Assembly (NCBI GenBank): GCA_910579485.1
Contig: CAJTVO010000061.1
Location: forward strand, 1-19,425
Origin: an uncultured Oscillospiraceae bacterium
Lineage (GTDB): Bacteria; Bacillota; Clostridia; Oscillospirales; Oscillospiraceae
Reading direction: 5' to 3'
DNA: 19,425 nt
The stretch's first letter is position 1, and every line of letters begins with the position of its first letter. The notes under the pieces are model-generated. The model saw only the letters and a list, made by a program, of their open reading frames with translations, was not told where the DNA came from and did not search any database. Positions 1 through 7,689 of this stretch are shown piece by piece. Made by a program: the position numbers and the translations under genes.

Positions 1-104
1 CCCTCCATAATGACAGTTCTATCTTTTCACTGTCTCTTATAGAGGGAGCATATCAGTTTTGGAGAGCGGGCCGCTCGCTTCTATTTACAAATAAGCCGTT
101 AAGG
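1..104. other. Intergenic sequence downstream of the antiporter gene
   Basis: No gene seen. GAGCG-GGC-CGCTC at 64-76 could be a weak terminator stem; it lacks a proper T-run on the minus strand (TCCAAAAC follows). Confidence 0.4.
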
Positions 105-1739
105 TCAGGCCGCTTCTTTCCCAGACATGGAGCGCAGGACCAGCAGCGCGCCGATGGTCAGCACCGCGCCCAGGGCCAGACAGAGGATGGCATTCTGGAC
201 GAATCCGGCAATGATGAAGCACACGAAGCTCACTGCCGCCACCGTGACGGCGTAGGGCAGCTGAGTAGACACGTGGGTCACGTGGTCGCACTGAGCGCCT
301 GCGGAGGCCATGATGGTGGTGTCGGAAATGGGGGAGCAGTGGTCGCCGCAGACGGCGCCGGCCAGGCACGCGGAGATGCCCACGGTCAGCAGGGCGCTGT
401 TGGGATCGAACACGGACACCACGATGGGGATCAGGATGCCGAAGGTGCCCCAGCTGGTGCCGGAGGCAAAGGCCAGCACGCAGGCCACCAGGAAGATCAC
501 GGCGGGCAGCATGGCGTACAGGAAATTGGACGCGCCCTTCATGACACCCTCCACGAACACGTCCGCGCCCAGGGCGCTGGTCATGCTCTTCAGGCTCACG
601 GCCAGGGTGAGGATGGTGATGGGTGGCACCATGGCGATGAAGCCCTTGGGCACGCAGGCCATGGCCTCCTTGAAGGTCAGCACCCGACGGGCCACCAGGT
701 AGACGACGATGAGCACCAGGGAGACCAGGCCGCCCCAGGGCAGGCCGATGAAGGCGTCGGTGTTGCCGAAGGCTCCGATGAAGTCACCGGCACAGTCCGT
801 ACCGCCCCAGGCGTCCACGCCGAAGAAGCCGCCCACGTAGATCATGCCCACGGTACACAACACAAAGAGGATCACCACGGGGATGATGAGGTCGATGACC
901 TTGCCCTTGGAGCTCCCCTCGTCGGTCTCGCTGTTCTCCAGAGCACCCAGGTCGCCCTTGAGCTTGGCGTTTATCTCGTGGAGCTTCATGGGGCCGTAGT
1001 CGAACTTCATCACGGCCAGACCGACGATAAACACGAAGGTCAGCAGGGAGTAGAAGTTATAGGGGATGGCCCGGATAAACAGCTCAATGCCGCTGACGCC
1101 GGTGTCCAGATCGGCGGCCACGCCGGAGACGGCGGCGGCCCAGGAGGACACGGGGGCGATCATGCACACGGGGGCGGCGGTGGCGTCAATGAGGTAGGCC
1201 AGCTTGGGCCGGGAGATCTTGTGGCCGTCGGTGACGGGGCGCATGACGCTGCCCACGGTGAGGCAGTTGAAGTAGTCGTCGATGAAGATCAGCACGCCCA
1301 GGACGAAGGTAGCCAGCATGGCCCCCACCCGGGTCTTGATGTTCTTCTCCGCCCAGCGGCCGAAGGCGGCGGAGCCGCCGGAGGCGTTGACCAGGGCCAC
1401 GATGATGCCCAGGAGCACCAGGAACAGGAAGATACCGGCGTTGCCCTCGATGGCGGAGACCAAGCCGTCGTTGACGATGGTGTCCAGGGTGGCGACGGGG
1501 GCGAAATTGCACTGGAACAGAGCGCCTACCAGGATGCCGATGAACAGGGACGAGTAGGCCTCCTTGGTGATGAGGGCCAGGACGATGGCCACGATGGGGG
1601 GCACCAGGGCCCAGAAGGTGGCGTACATGTTGGAGACGGGCGCCTCGCCGTCAGAGGCGAAGGCCACCACCGTCAGGGCCAGACAGGCGGCCGCCGCTAA
1701 AAACGCGGTGAGCGCCCTGCGGGTTCTCGGGTTCTGCAT
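105..1739 (-). CDS. NhaC-family Na+/H+ antiporter-type transporter, probable lysine transporter
   Basis: A 544-aa polytopic membrane protein of the NhaC superfamily. Hydrophobic segments run along the whole length, and the conserved stretch FIDDYFNCLTVGSVMRPVTD lies near residues 150-170. The N-terminus (residues 1-30) is a long hydrophobic segment ending in FASDGEAP, so it may be a signal-like first helix. The ATG is set by an AGGAGG at 1748-1753. Family members exchange Na+ or H+ for an organic substrate. The lysine riboswitch and attenuator directly upstream make lysine the likely substrate here, because NhaC-superfamily genes under LYS elements were proposed as lysine transporters (LysW) in comparative genomics. 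The gene appears monocistronic in this window. The fold is seen in the sequence; the lysine assignment is inferred from regulation. Direction of transport cannot be told, but a gene shut off by lysine points to uptake rather than export. Confidence 0.9.
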   Translation of the reverse strand: MQNPRTRRALTAFLAAAACLALTVVAFASDGEAPVSNMYATFWALVPPIVAIVLALITKEAYSSLFIGILVGALFQCNFAPVATLDTIVNDGLVSAIEGNAGIFLFLVLLGIIVALVNASGGSAAFGRWAEKNIKTRVGAMLATFVLGVLIFIDDYFNCLTVGSVMRPVTDGHKISRPKLAYLIDATAAPVCMIAPVSSWAAAVSGVAADLDTGVSGIELFIRAIPYNFYSLLTFVFIVGLAVMKFDYGPMKLHEINAKLKGDLGALENSETDEGSSKGKVIDLIIPVVILFVLCTVGMIYVGGFFGVDAWGGTDCAGDFIGAFGNTDAFIGLPWGGLVSLVLIVVYLVARRVLTFKEAMACVPKGFIAMVPPITILTLAVSLKSMTSALGADVFVEGVMKGASNFLYAMLPAVIFLVACVLAFASGTSWGTFGILIPIVVSVFDPNSALLTVGISACLAGAVCGDHCSPISDTTIMASAGAQCDHVTHVSTQLPYAVTVAAVSFVCFIIAGFVQNAILCLALGAVLTIGALLVLRSMSGKEAA

Positions 1740-1751
1740 GTGTGTTTCCTC

Positions 1752-1795
1752 CTAAAATAAAAACGTTCAGTCATGACGCGATCATGACTGAACGT
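1752..1795 (-). terminator. Attenuator terminator of the lysine riboswitch
   Basis: A perfect 14-bp stem (1763-1776 with 1782-1795, 5-nt loop) is followed on the minus strand by TTTTTATTTT, just before the AGGAGG of the antiporter gene. It sits between aptamer and ribosome binding site, as expected for a transcription-attenuating riboswitch. The 8-nt GTCATGAC of aptamer stem P1 recurs almost intact in the terminator 5' arm, and this sequence is self-complementary. It can therefore pair P1 to the arm as an antiterminator when lysine is absent. Confidence 0.92.
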
Positions 1796-1811
1796 ACACA
1801 CACGGCACCCC

Positions 1812-1983
1812 GTCATGACAGCCCTCCACGGTCTCCCGTGACAGTCCGCCGGATATTCTCCGTCGGCCCAGCCTCCCGCTCACCAGACCGTGAACGGGCG
1901 CTTCGGCGGCGTTCCCTTTCCCTCCCCATGGTGTCTGTCCTTCTGCCGGGGGGTACTGATGGCGGCCGCGCCTCTATCATAAC
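1812..1983 (-). ncRNA. Lysine riboswitch (L box) aptamer
   Basis: The minus-strand leader carries the ordered L-box blocks: AGAGGCGCGG, CATCAGTA, GCCGAAG, GGCTGGG, GGACTGTCACGG and GGAGGGCT. The closing stem P1 forms between 1975-1983 (GTTATGATA) and 1811-1819 (TGTCATGAC), 9 bp with G-U pairs, and inner stems such as CACGG/CCGTG are visible. Lysine binding in this family stabilises P1; here that would free the terminator arm and stop transcription. Block identity is by recall of the family consensus, not by a covariance search. Confidence 0.93.
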
Positions 1984-2019
1984 TATATGTCCCAGGCCGA
2001 ACCGGTCTGGTTGTGGCTT

Positions 2020-2047
2020 ATTATAGTCCTATCTCGCCGGTTGTCAA
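2020..2047 (-). promoter_or_regulatory. Consensus sigma-A promoter for the riboswitch-antiporter transcript
   Basis: On the minus strand TTGACA (2042-2047), a 16-nt spacer and TATAAT (2020-2025): both hexamers match consensus exactly. Transcription would start near 2013, about 30 nt before aptamer stem P1. Confidence 0.92.
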
Positions 2048-2143
2048 GGAATTTTTGCACATTTTGCCGGGGTTGGTCAAAATTTGTTCATATTTCCAAG
2101 ACACAGCGGACAGCAAAGCGGAAATCAGGGGAATTTGACCAGC

Positions 2144-2962
2144 TCAGAGCATGAACTTCCGGATGACTTCCTCGATGCCGTCGTGGTTGTTGTCCCGCTG
2201 GGTGACGTAGTCCGCGGCCTCCTTGGCGGCGAGGACGGCGTTGGCCATGGCCACGCCCAGTCCGGCGGCGCGGATCATGGAGACGTCGTTGGCCTCGTCT
2301 CCGGCGGCGGCGGCGTCCGCCGCGCCGATGCCCAGGCGGTTGCACAGCTCCACCAGGGCGGCCCCCTTGCTCACCCCGAGGGGTACCACCTCCAGGAACC
2401 AGGGGCTGGAGAAAAAGCAGTCCGCGCGTCCCGCCAAGGCGGTCTGGAGCCAGCGCTCCATGTCCTCCAGGGGCTCCCGGCACTGGTAGTCGATGAACAG
2501 GGCCTTGACAGGAGGCTCGGGCAGGTCCCGGCGCACATCCTGAATGACCCGGCAGTCCAGGCCGAGGACGGAGGCGTAGCGCTGGGCGTTGGCGAAGCGC
2601 TCCGCCTGCTCGGTGACCACGTCCTCGTGGTCGTAGGTGTGGATATACACCTCCCGGCGGCGGGCCTCGTCGAAGATCTGGTACAGCACCTCCCAGTCCA
2701 GGGTCCGGCGGAATATCTCCTCACCGGCGGAACAGTCGTAGATGGACGCGCCGTTATAGGCGATGACGTAGCACCCCTCCCCCGCCAGCCCCAGCCGCCG
2801 GGCCTGGGCTAGGGAGCTCTTCAGGGGACGGCCGGAGGTGACCACGATCCGGCGCCCCGCCGCGAGGGCCTCGCCGATGGCCCGGCGGTTGCCCTCGGTG
2901 ATCTCCTTCCGGTCGTTGAGCAGGGTGCCGTCCAGATCGAGAAACAGGATCTCCTTTGACAT
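2144..2962 (-). CDS. Cof-type HAD-superfamily phosphatase
   Basis: A 272-aa protein of the HAD IIB (Cof/YwpJ-like) family, normal length. Motif I is FLDLDGTLL with nucleophile Asp9 and acid/base Asp11. Motif II is VVTSGRP (Thr42/Ser43), motif III lysine is Lys199 (GVSKG), and motif IV is GDEANDVSM (Asp222, Asp226). The C2-type cap lies between about residues 80 and 190. Such enzymes are cytosolic, Mg2+-dependent phosphatases of sugar phosphates or related small molecules; the substrate cannot be read from sequence. It lies 12 bp after the EI-domain gene and probably shares its promoter at 3714-3742. No clear terminator follows it. The ATG at 2962 is preceded by AAGGAGGG. Confidence 0.9.
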   Translation of the reverse strand: MSKEILFLDLDGTLLNDRKEITEGNRRAIGEALAAGRRIVVTSGRPLKSSLAQARRLGLAGEGCYVIAYNGASIYDCSAGEEIFRRTLDWEVLYQIFDEARRREVYIHTYDHEDVVTEQAERFANAQRYASVLGLDCRVIQDVRRDLPEPPVKALFIDYQCREPLEDMERWLQTALAGRADCFFSSPWFLEVVPLGVSKGAALVELCNRLGIGAADAAAAGDEANDVSMIRAAGLGVAMANAVLAAKEAADYVTQRDNNHDGIEEVIRKFML

Positions 2963-2974
2963 GGTCTTCCCTCC

Positions 2975-3664
2975 TTAAAATACGATCAGCGTACCGGCGC
3001 TGCCATCCACTTGGGCAGTGCGGCCGTGGTAGTCCGCCCGGAGATCGTCCCCCAGGTTGCAGACGGTGGGGATATGTAACAATTGGGCCATGATGGCCGC
3101 GTGGCTGTTCTTGGAGTCCCGCTGGGTGACGATGGCCAGGACCTGGGAGCGGTCCAGCTCGATGAACTCCGTGGGGTTCAGGTCGCAGGCGGCCACGATG
3201 GCGGGGCTGTCCAGCTCCGCGCCGCCGGCTCCCGCTCCCGCCAGGCTGCGGAGCATCCGCCAGGTCACGTCCATCACGTCGGAGCCCCGCTCCCGCATGT
3301 AGGCGTCGTCCATGGCCTCGAAGGTAGCGGCAAAGGTCTTCCCCGCCATCTGGACGGCGTACTCGGCACAGCAGTTTTCCCGGGTGATGAGATCCCTGAC
3401 GTACTCCAGCAGGCTCTCGTCCTCCAGCAGCATGGCGTGGGTGGAGAAGACCAGGGCAGCTTCGGGGCCCATCTCCCGCTTGCAGCGCTCCGCCAGGACC
3501 TCCAGCTGTCCGACAGCCTGGGCCTGGGCTTCGGCCAGACGGGCAAGCTCTTCTGTCGGGTCCGCGCCGGCGCGCTTGACGGCGGCAGCTCCCACACGGT
3601 GGAAGCAGTGCAGCCGCCCCTGCACGATACCGGCGGAGACCCCTCTTCCCTGTATCACGATCAC
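2975..3664 (-). CDS. Standalone PTS enzyme I N-terminal domain protein (EIN-like)
   Basis: A 229-aa protein matching only the N-terminal half of PTS enzyme I. It has the opening VSAGIVQG (full-length EI has similar ASPGIAIG), a helical HPr-binding-like region (residues about 35-145, including FSTHAMLLEDESL and FEAMDDAYMRERGSDV), and the swivelling phosphohistidine domain with SHAAIMA (His188, equivalent to E. coli EI His189). It stops at a natural domain boundary, with no PEP/pyruvate-binding barrel. The usual GGRTSH before the histidine is replaced by DSKNSH. The start is GTG with AGGAGG 8 nt upstream. It cannot by itself use PEP as full EI does; it may exchange phosphate with HPr or another partner, or be a regulatory phosphoacceptor. 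The role is inferred; the domain identity is clear. Confidence 0.85.
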   Translation of the reverse strand: MIVIQGRGVSAGIVQGRLHCFHRVGAAAVKRAGADPTEELARLAEAQAQAVGQLEVLAERCKREMGPEAALVFSTHAMLLEDESLLEYVRDLITRENCCAEYAVQMAGKTFAATFEAMDDAYMRERGSDVMDVTWRMLRSLAGAGAGGAELDSPAIVAACDLNPTEFIELDRSQVLAIVTQRDSKNSHAAIMAQLLHIPTVCNLGDDLRADYHGRTAQVDGSAGTLIVF

Positions 3665-3713
3665 AGGTATTTCCTCCTCGCCTTCCGGCGTATCTTAAAA
3701 ATGGATTCCACTT

Positions 3714-3742
3714 ATTTTAGCAAAGTTTCCCCCGGCTTTCAA
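3714..3742 (-). promoter_or_regulatory. Sigma-A promoter for the EIN-like / HAD operon
   Basis: Minus strand TTGAAA (3737-3742), a 17-nt spacer, TAAAAT (3714-3719). It lies about 50 nt upstream of the GTG start and just after the terminator of the preceding ABC operon, so it fits a fresh transcription unit. Confidence 0.75.
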
Positions 3743-3767
3743 CTGTAATTTCTGTGCATAATTGCGG

Positions 3768-3798
3768 AGAAAACCCTCCACGCCTTTGGCATGGAGGG
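3768..3798 (-). terminator. Terminator of the sigma/ABC operon
   Basis: On the minus strand CCCTCCA pairs with TGGAGGG (3792-3798 with 3774-3780), extended inward by GCC/GGC across one mismatch with a 3-nt loop, and is followed by TTTTCT. It lies 20 bp after the last permease stop. Confidence 0.75.
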
Positions 3799-3800
3799 CT

Positions 3801-3816
3801 GACGAATCGATTCGTC
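3801..3816. repeat. Perfect 16-nt palindrome
   Basis: GACGAATCGATTCGTC reads the same on both strands. It is squeezed between the stop codon of the last permease gene and the operon terminator. It may simply extend the terminator structure or be a protein site; nothing in the sequence decides. Confidence 0.5.
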
Positions 3817-3817
3817 T

Positions 3818-4984
3818 TTACAGCTCCCGCCTTCTTTGGCGGACGCAGGTCCACAGGCACAGCCCCCACCCCGCCGCCAGCAGCACTCCCACACAGACAT
3901 ATACTGCGGCAGGCGGAACAAAGATAAAGCCCGAACCGCCCCAGGGCCGCAGCGCCCCGAATGGTGAGAGCTGCGACATCTCGCTGGTGAACCACCAGCC
4001 AACGGCAAGGTGCAGCAGGATAGCCTTGAAGAGCATAGCGGCGTAGTTTCCGGTGTGACAGGAAAGGAACAATGTCAGCCCTGCCGCCGCCAGCCCCATC
4101 AGAGCCGCCAGTGCGATCAGACACAGGACGTACTGTCCCAGGGTCCATCCAAACCAGTTTTGACCGGAAATCGGGCAGTCCAAAAACCGCCTGACGCCGG
4201 TGGACAGCATGATGGCCGTATAGACGGCGGTATTGGCGGCGATCATCCCTCCGGCGGAGGCAAAGCCAGCCGCCAGCTGGGTACGCAGCACCTTCCTCCC
4301 CCGCCGGGAGGACCATTGCAGAGACCGCATCCGCCGCAGGCGGTCCCGGACTAGGGCGGGAGACAGCAGAAGGATAACGCATAAAACGTTGGTCATGGGC
4401 AGATGGCTGCCAAAGTACAGCGTAAGGTAATCGGTATCTAAAGCATACAGCAGAGGCTTACCCTCCTCCGCCCAACGCGCCTCCAGTTCCATGAGGCGCT
4501 GCTGCCATTGTGGGGGATAGAATTCAAACGTCCAGTCCTCCCCGCCCGACCACACGTTAACCTTTTTACAAAACTCCTGAAATCCCTCCAGTCTGGATAC
4601 GGTATACCAGTTGGTCGTCTTCGAGCGGCTTGCCCACCGCTCCAGCGACCAGTCGCCGCTCTCTTTTGTATAGGCTTCCAGCTCCTCCCAGGTGGTCACG
4701 CCTGCCGCCGCGGCATCGGGATTCTCCGCCAGATATCCGGCGAAAATCTTCTTTTCACGGTCGATGACCTTCTGCAAAACGGGCCACTCGGAGCGGTCAA
4801 CGGCAGGCCCGCAGAGCTGGAGCAGCTCCTCCAGTACGCTGAATGAGATTATGTACTCCTCGTTCATCATCCTCTCCACGTAGTCAAAAGACTGCACATA
4901 GTATAACATCCCGCTAAGCACCAGGATGGCCGTCAGAATACCGGGCCGCCAGATCTTCTTCATTTCCTGCCAGAACAGGCTCAT
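3818..4984 (-). CDS. ABC-2-type transporter permease (second of pair)
   Basis: A 388-aa membrane protein beginning MSLFWQEMKKIW. An N-terminal membrane segment lies at about residues 16-30. It is followed by a soluble loop of roughly 150 residues rich in Trp and acidic residues (about 35-190), presumably outside the membrane. A block of hydrophobic segments to the C-terminus starts near MTNVLCVILLLSPALV. This is the layout of ABC-2 / lantibiotic-immunity-type permeases with a large extracytoplasmic loop. The open frame extends upstream, but the ATG at 4984 overlaps the stop of the preceding permease by 4 nt (ATGA), which decides the start. It is the last gene of the sigma-led operon and is followed by a terminator. 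The exported substrate is unknown. It shares the layout, not obvious sequence identity, with its partner gene. Confidence 0.78.
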   Translation of the reverse strand: MSLFWQEMKKIWRPGILTAILVLSGMLYYVQSFDYVERMMNEEYIISFSVLEELLQLCGPAVDRSEWPVLQKVIDREKKIFAGYLAENPDAAAAGVTTWEELEAYTKESGDWSLERWASRSKTTNWYTVSRLEGFQEFCKKVNVWSGGEDWTFEFYPPQWQQRLMELEARWAEEGKPLLYALDTDYLTLYFGSHLPMTNVLCVILLLSPALVRDRLRRMRSLQWSSRRGRKVLRTQLAAGFASAGGMIAANTAVYTAIMLSTGVRRFLDCPISGQNWFGWTLGQYVLCLIALAALMGLAAAGLTLFLSCHTGNYAAMLFKAILLHLAVGWWFTSEMSQLSPFGALRPWGGSGFIFVPPAAVYVCVGVLLAAGWGLCLWTCVRQRRREL

Positions 4985-6126
4985 ACCAACACATCCTTTC
5001 TCCGGAAACGCCTCAGCGCAAGGACCGTTCCGCCGGACAGCAGCGCAAGGCCGCCCACGGTCCCAACGGTCTCCTGCCAGGGGATAAAGGTATTCATCCC
5101 CACCTCGGTGAACCAGGCGTTCACCTCCAGCAGGAGAAGGACTGGATTGAAGGTGAACACCACAAACACCTCCCACCAGCCCAGCTCGGCAAGGGCGACA
5201 CCCACAGCGTAGCCGCTTGTACACAGGACCATCAGGACCAGTCCCGCCAGATAGACGTTCCGCACCAGCAGCCCGGCCACCGCGGCCAGCAGGGCCAGCA
5301 CAATGACAAGGACCCCTCCCAGGAGCAGCACCGCTGCCAGATAGCCCGCCACGGAGAAATCCGCCCAGGTCATGAAGGGCCGGATGATGAGCAAGTCGGT
5401 GTGGCAGTTGAACTGGCTGGAAACGCTGGCGCTCCAGATGCCGGAGAAATCCCATACGGTGAAGAAAGCGGCCAGCGCGCTCCCCGCCAGGACCGCGTAC
5501 AGCCCAACCGCGGCTCCCGCTCCCGCCAGGACCTTCCGCCGCCAGAGCTTCCGCCCGGTCCGGGCGGCGCAGACGGCGTGGGTGGTGCGCTGGATGTCCT
5601 CGTATCCCAGCAGGTACAGCATGGACAGCATTCCCAGAACCGCACTCTCCATCAGGACCTTCAGCAGAAGATTGCCGAAGAGGAACTGATGGACCTGGGT
5701 GGTCACAGGCCCGGCATACAGGTCCATGGCCGCGCCGGTCCGGGCCAGATGAGCAGCCTGCTCCTCCGCCATGTCGTATTTCCAGGCCATAAGGCTTTGG
5801 GCCAGGGGGGAGCTGTCCATATATTTTTCGTAGTACGCCGACAACACCTGGATATCCAGCGTCTCGAAAACGTTCTCCATCCCCTCCACAGCCTCCAGCA
5901 GGGCGTCCCGATAGGAGGTCTGCTCCCTCTGCCGCAGACCCGTCAGGAAATCCCCGTCCACCCGCTGTCCCAGTTGGGAGGCCGCTTCACCGGCTTCGTT
6001 GAACAGGTCGATATAGGGTGTGATCTCCAGCATTTGTGTGCAGTTGAAAATGGCGCACAGTGTCAGAACGGCCCACAGCGCGGGCATCCGGGCCAGCTTG
6101 CGCCACTCGTATCCCAGAAGCGTCAT
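4981..6126 (-). CDS. ABC-2-type transporter permease (first of pair)
   Basis: A 381-aa membrane protein starting MTLLGYEWRKLARMP. A first membrane segment sits at about residues 15-30. An extracytoplasmic loop of about 130 residues (31-165) follows, and then five or more hydrophobic segments, with a positively charged end (RRFRRKD). This matches ABC-2-type export permeases. The start at 6126 is chosen because its ATG overlaps the ATPase stop (ATGA) and the residues after it look like a normal amphipathic permease start. The frame upstream of it only shadows the ATPase gene. With the next permease it probably forms a heterodimeric membrane channel driven by the ATPase gene upstream. Substrate unknown; antimicrobial peptide or lipid-like compounds are the usual ones for such sets, which is inference. 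Confidence 0.8.
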   Translation of the reverse strand: MTLLGYEWRKLARMPALWAVLTLCAIFNCTQMLEITPYIDLFNEAGEAASQLGQRVDGDFLTGLRQREQTSYRDALLEAVEGMENVFETLDIQVLSAYYEKYMDSSPLAQSLMAWKYDMAEEQAAHLARTGAAMDLYAGPVTTQVHQFLFGNLLLKVLMESAVLGMLSMLYLLGYEDIQRTTHAVCAARTGRKLWRRKVLAGAGAAVGLYAVLAGSALAAFFTVWDFSGIWSASVSSQFNCHTDLLIIRPFMTWADFSVAGYLAAVLLLGGVLVIVLALLAAVAGLLVRNVYLAGLVLMVLCTSGYAVGVALAELGWWEVFVVFTFNPVLLLLEVNAWFTEVGMNTFIPWQETVGTVGGLALLSGGTVLALRRFRRKDVLV

Positions 6127-6974
6127 GCTGCGCCCTCCCGGTAGATGGCCAGAAACGCATCCTCCAGCCCCGGCGACACAGGGACACCGTCCGCAGGCGG
6201 GGCGTCGCACAGCAGGCGCAGGATGGGCCCCCGCTCCCCCTGCCGCTCGCTGAGCAGGAACTGTCCCGGCTCCAGCGCCGCCCCCGCCGGGACCTCAAAC
6301 ACCTTGCCCTGGAACCGGGAGCAGACGGAGGCGGGGCTGTCGCAGCAGTAGAGCCTGTGGTCCCGGAACATGACGATCTGTCCGGCGATGGTCTCGATGT
6401 CGGAGACGATGTGGGTGGAAAGGATCACCGTCCGGTCCGCGGCCAGGGAGTGGATGAGGTTCCGGAACCGGACCCGCTCCCGGGGGTCCAGTCCGGCAGT
6501 GGGCTCGTCCAGGATGAGGAGCTGAGGATCGTTGATCATAGCTTGGGCGATGCCCACCCGCTGGAGCATCCCGCCGGAGAACTGGCGCATTTTCTTACCC
6601 GCCGCGTCCTCCAGCCCCACCAGCTTCAGCAGGCTCTCGATGCGCTCCTCCGCCTCCCGGCGGGGGACGCACTGGAGGGCGGCGGCATAACGCAGGAACT
6701 GCCGGGGGCTGTAGTGAGGATAGTACCCGAACTCCTGGGGCAAGTAGCCCAGCAGGCCCCGGTAAGCCTCGTCCAGGGCATGGATGTCCTCGCCGTTCCA
6801 CAATATCTGGCCGGAGGTGGGGAACAGCAGGGTGGTGAGCATCTTGATGAGGGTGGTCTTCCCCGCCCCGTTGGGAGCCAGCAGGCCGTAGACGCCGGGT
6901 GTGAAGGTGAGGGAGACGTCCTCCAGGGCGGTGAATTTTCCGTATTTTTTGGTGACGTGTTCAACGCTGAGCAT
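6123..6974 (-). CDS. ABC transporter ATP-binding protein
   Basis: A 283-aa ATPase of the BcrA/CcmA type. Walker A is APNGAGKTT (residues 33-41), with Ala where most members have Gly. The Q-loop is near Gln80, the signature is FSGGMLQRV (132-140), Walker B is LLILDEPT (152-159), the D-loop is AGLD, and the H-loop is His188 (STHIV). A C-terminal tail of about 80 residues follows the nucleotide-binding domain, as is usual for drug and lantibiotic exporters. It overlaps the upstream membrane-protein gene by 14 bp and the downstream permease gene by 4 bp. It energises the two permeases encoded next. Confidence 0.95.
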   Translation of the reverse strand: MLSVEHVTKKYGKFTALEDVSLTFTPGVYGLLAPNGAGKTTLIKMLTTLLFPTSGQILWNGEDIHALDEAYRGLLGYLPQEFGYYPHYSPRQFLRYAAALQCVPRREAEERIESLLKLVGLEDAAGKKMRQFSGGMLQRVGIAQAMINDPQLLILDEPTAGLDPRERVRFRNLIHSLAADRTVILSTHIVSDIETIAGQIVMFRDHRLYCCDSPASVCSRFQGKVFEVPAGAALEPGQFLLSERQGERGPILRLLCDAPPADGVPVSPGLEDAFLAIYREGAA

Positions 6975-7689
6975 ATAGCATTCCTCCTTTTTGGGGTTGG
7001 CGCAGGACGGTATACAGCTGGTACAGGGCGGCGGTCAGGCACGTTCCCGCCAGCAGGCAGAAGACGGCGGTGGGGACCTCCATCAGGAAATGGACGCGCG
7101 TCTCCCAGACGGTCAGGAGGCCGTCCAGCAGGACCCAGAGGGTCAGGGTGACCGCCCACCCCCGTCGGCCCTCCCGGCAGATCAGGGACAGGGCCGCGTG
7201 GAGGAACAGGCTGGAGAAGGACACCGCCAGGATCCGTCCCAGGGACATGGCCCGTCCGCTGAAATGCCACAGCAGCAGGTCCACCGGCACGCACACCAGC
7301 ACCGCCGCCCCGCCGAAGAGCCCCATCCGCAGGGCCGTCAGCGTTTGCAGGGACAACCGGCAAGTCCGCTTCCAGTCCAGGGTGCCGCACTGGGATTCCT
7401 TCCACATGGTCAGCAGATGGGCGGCGGCGTACAGCAGCGGCGCGGAGAGGAACAGCGTCAAGGACAGCTTTTCCGCCAGAAGCCCGGCGGGCAGCGGCAG
7501 CAGCGCCAGGGGCAGCAGGCCCAGCAGCACCGCCATGAACAGACAGTCCTCCACCCCGAACACCAGCGCGGACAGCGGCAGGCTCCGCCAGGAGGGCGCG
7601 GTATCCGCAAGGCCCTCTTCCGCGATCCGGCGGATGGCGGCGCGCCGCTCCATGGCGGTGGGCATGGGGATGTGGTCCTTTTTATCCAT
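6961..7689 (-). CDS. Membrane protein downstream of sigma factor (candidate anti-sigma or transporter subunit)
   Basis: A 242-aa protein I do not recognise as a named family. About 40 charged N-terminal residues (starting MDKKDHIPMPTAMERRAAI) are predicted cytoplasmic. About six hydrophobic segments follow, from ALVFGVEDCLFMAVLLGLL to the C-terminus. Its ATG overlaps the sigma-factor stop by 8 nt, and its end overlaps the ATPase gene by 14 nt, so it is translationally coupled on both sides. The gene directly after an ECF sigma factor is often its membrane anti-sigma factor. The N-terminal cytoplasmic piece could serve that role but is short, and no zinc motif (HxxxCxxC) is present. It could equally be an accessory ABC-2-like subunit. 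Function left open. Confidence 0.7.
   Translation of the reverse strand: MDKKDHIPMPTAMERRAAIRRIAEEGLADTAPSWRSLPLSALVFGVEDCLFMAVLLGLLPLALLPLPAGLLAEKLSLTLFLSAPLLYAAAHLLTMWKESQCGTLDWKRTCRLSLQTLTALRMGLFGGAAVLVCVPVDLLLWHFSGRAMSLGRILAVSFSSLFLHAALSLICREGRRGWAVTLTLWVLLDGLLTVWETRVHFLMEVPTAVFCLLAGTCLTAALYQLYTVLRQPQKGGMLYAQR

Noticed and set aside
273..1700. Long plus-strand open frame antisense to the antiporter gene
   Set aside because: It is rich in Gly, His and Asp, has no recognisable domain, and mirrors the codon pattern of the real minus-strand gene; a high-GC shadow.
2074..2141. Terminator after the HAD gene from the inverted repeat TGGTCAAA / TTTGACCA
   Set aside because: The arms are 8 bp and about 50 nt apart with no T-run at the right place.
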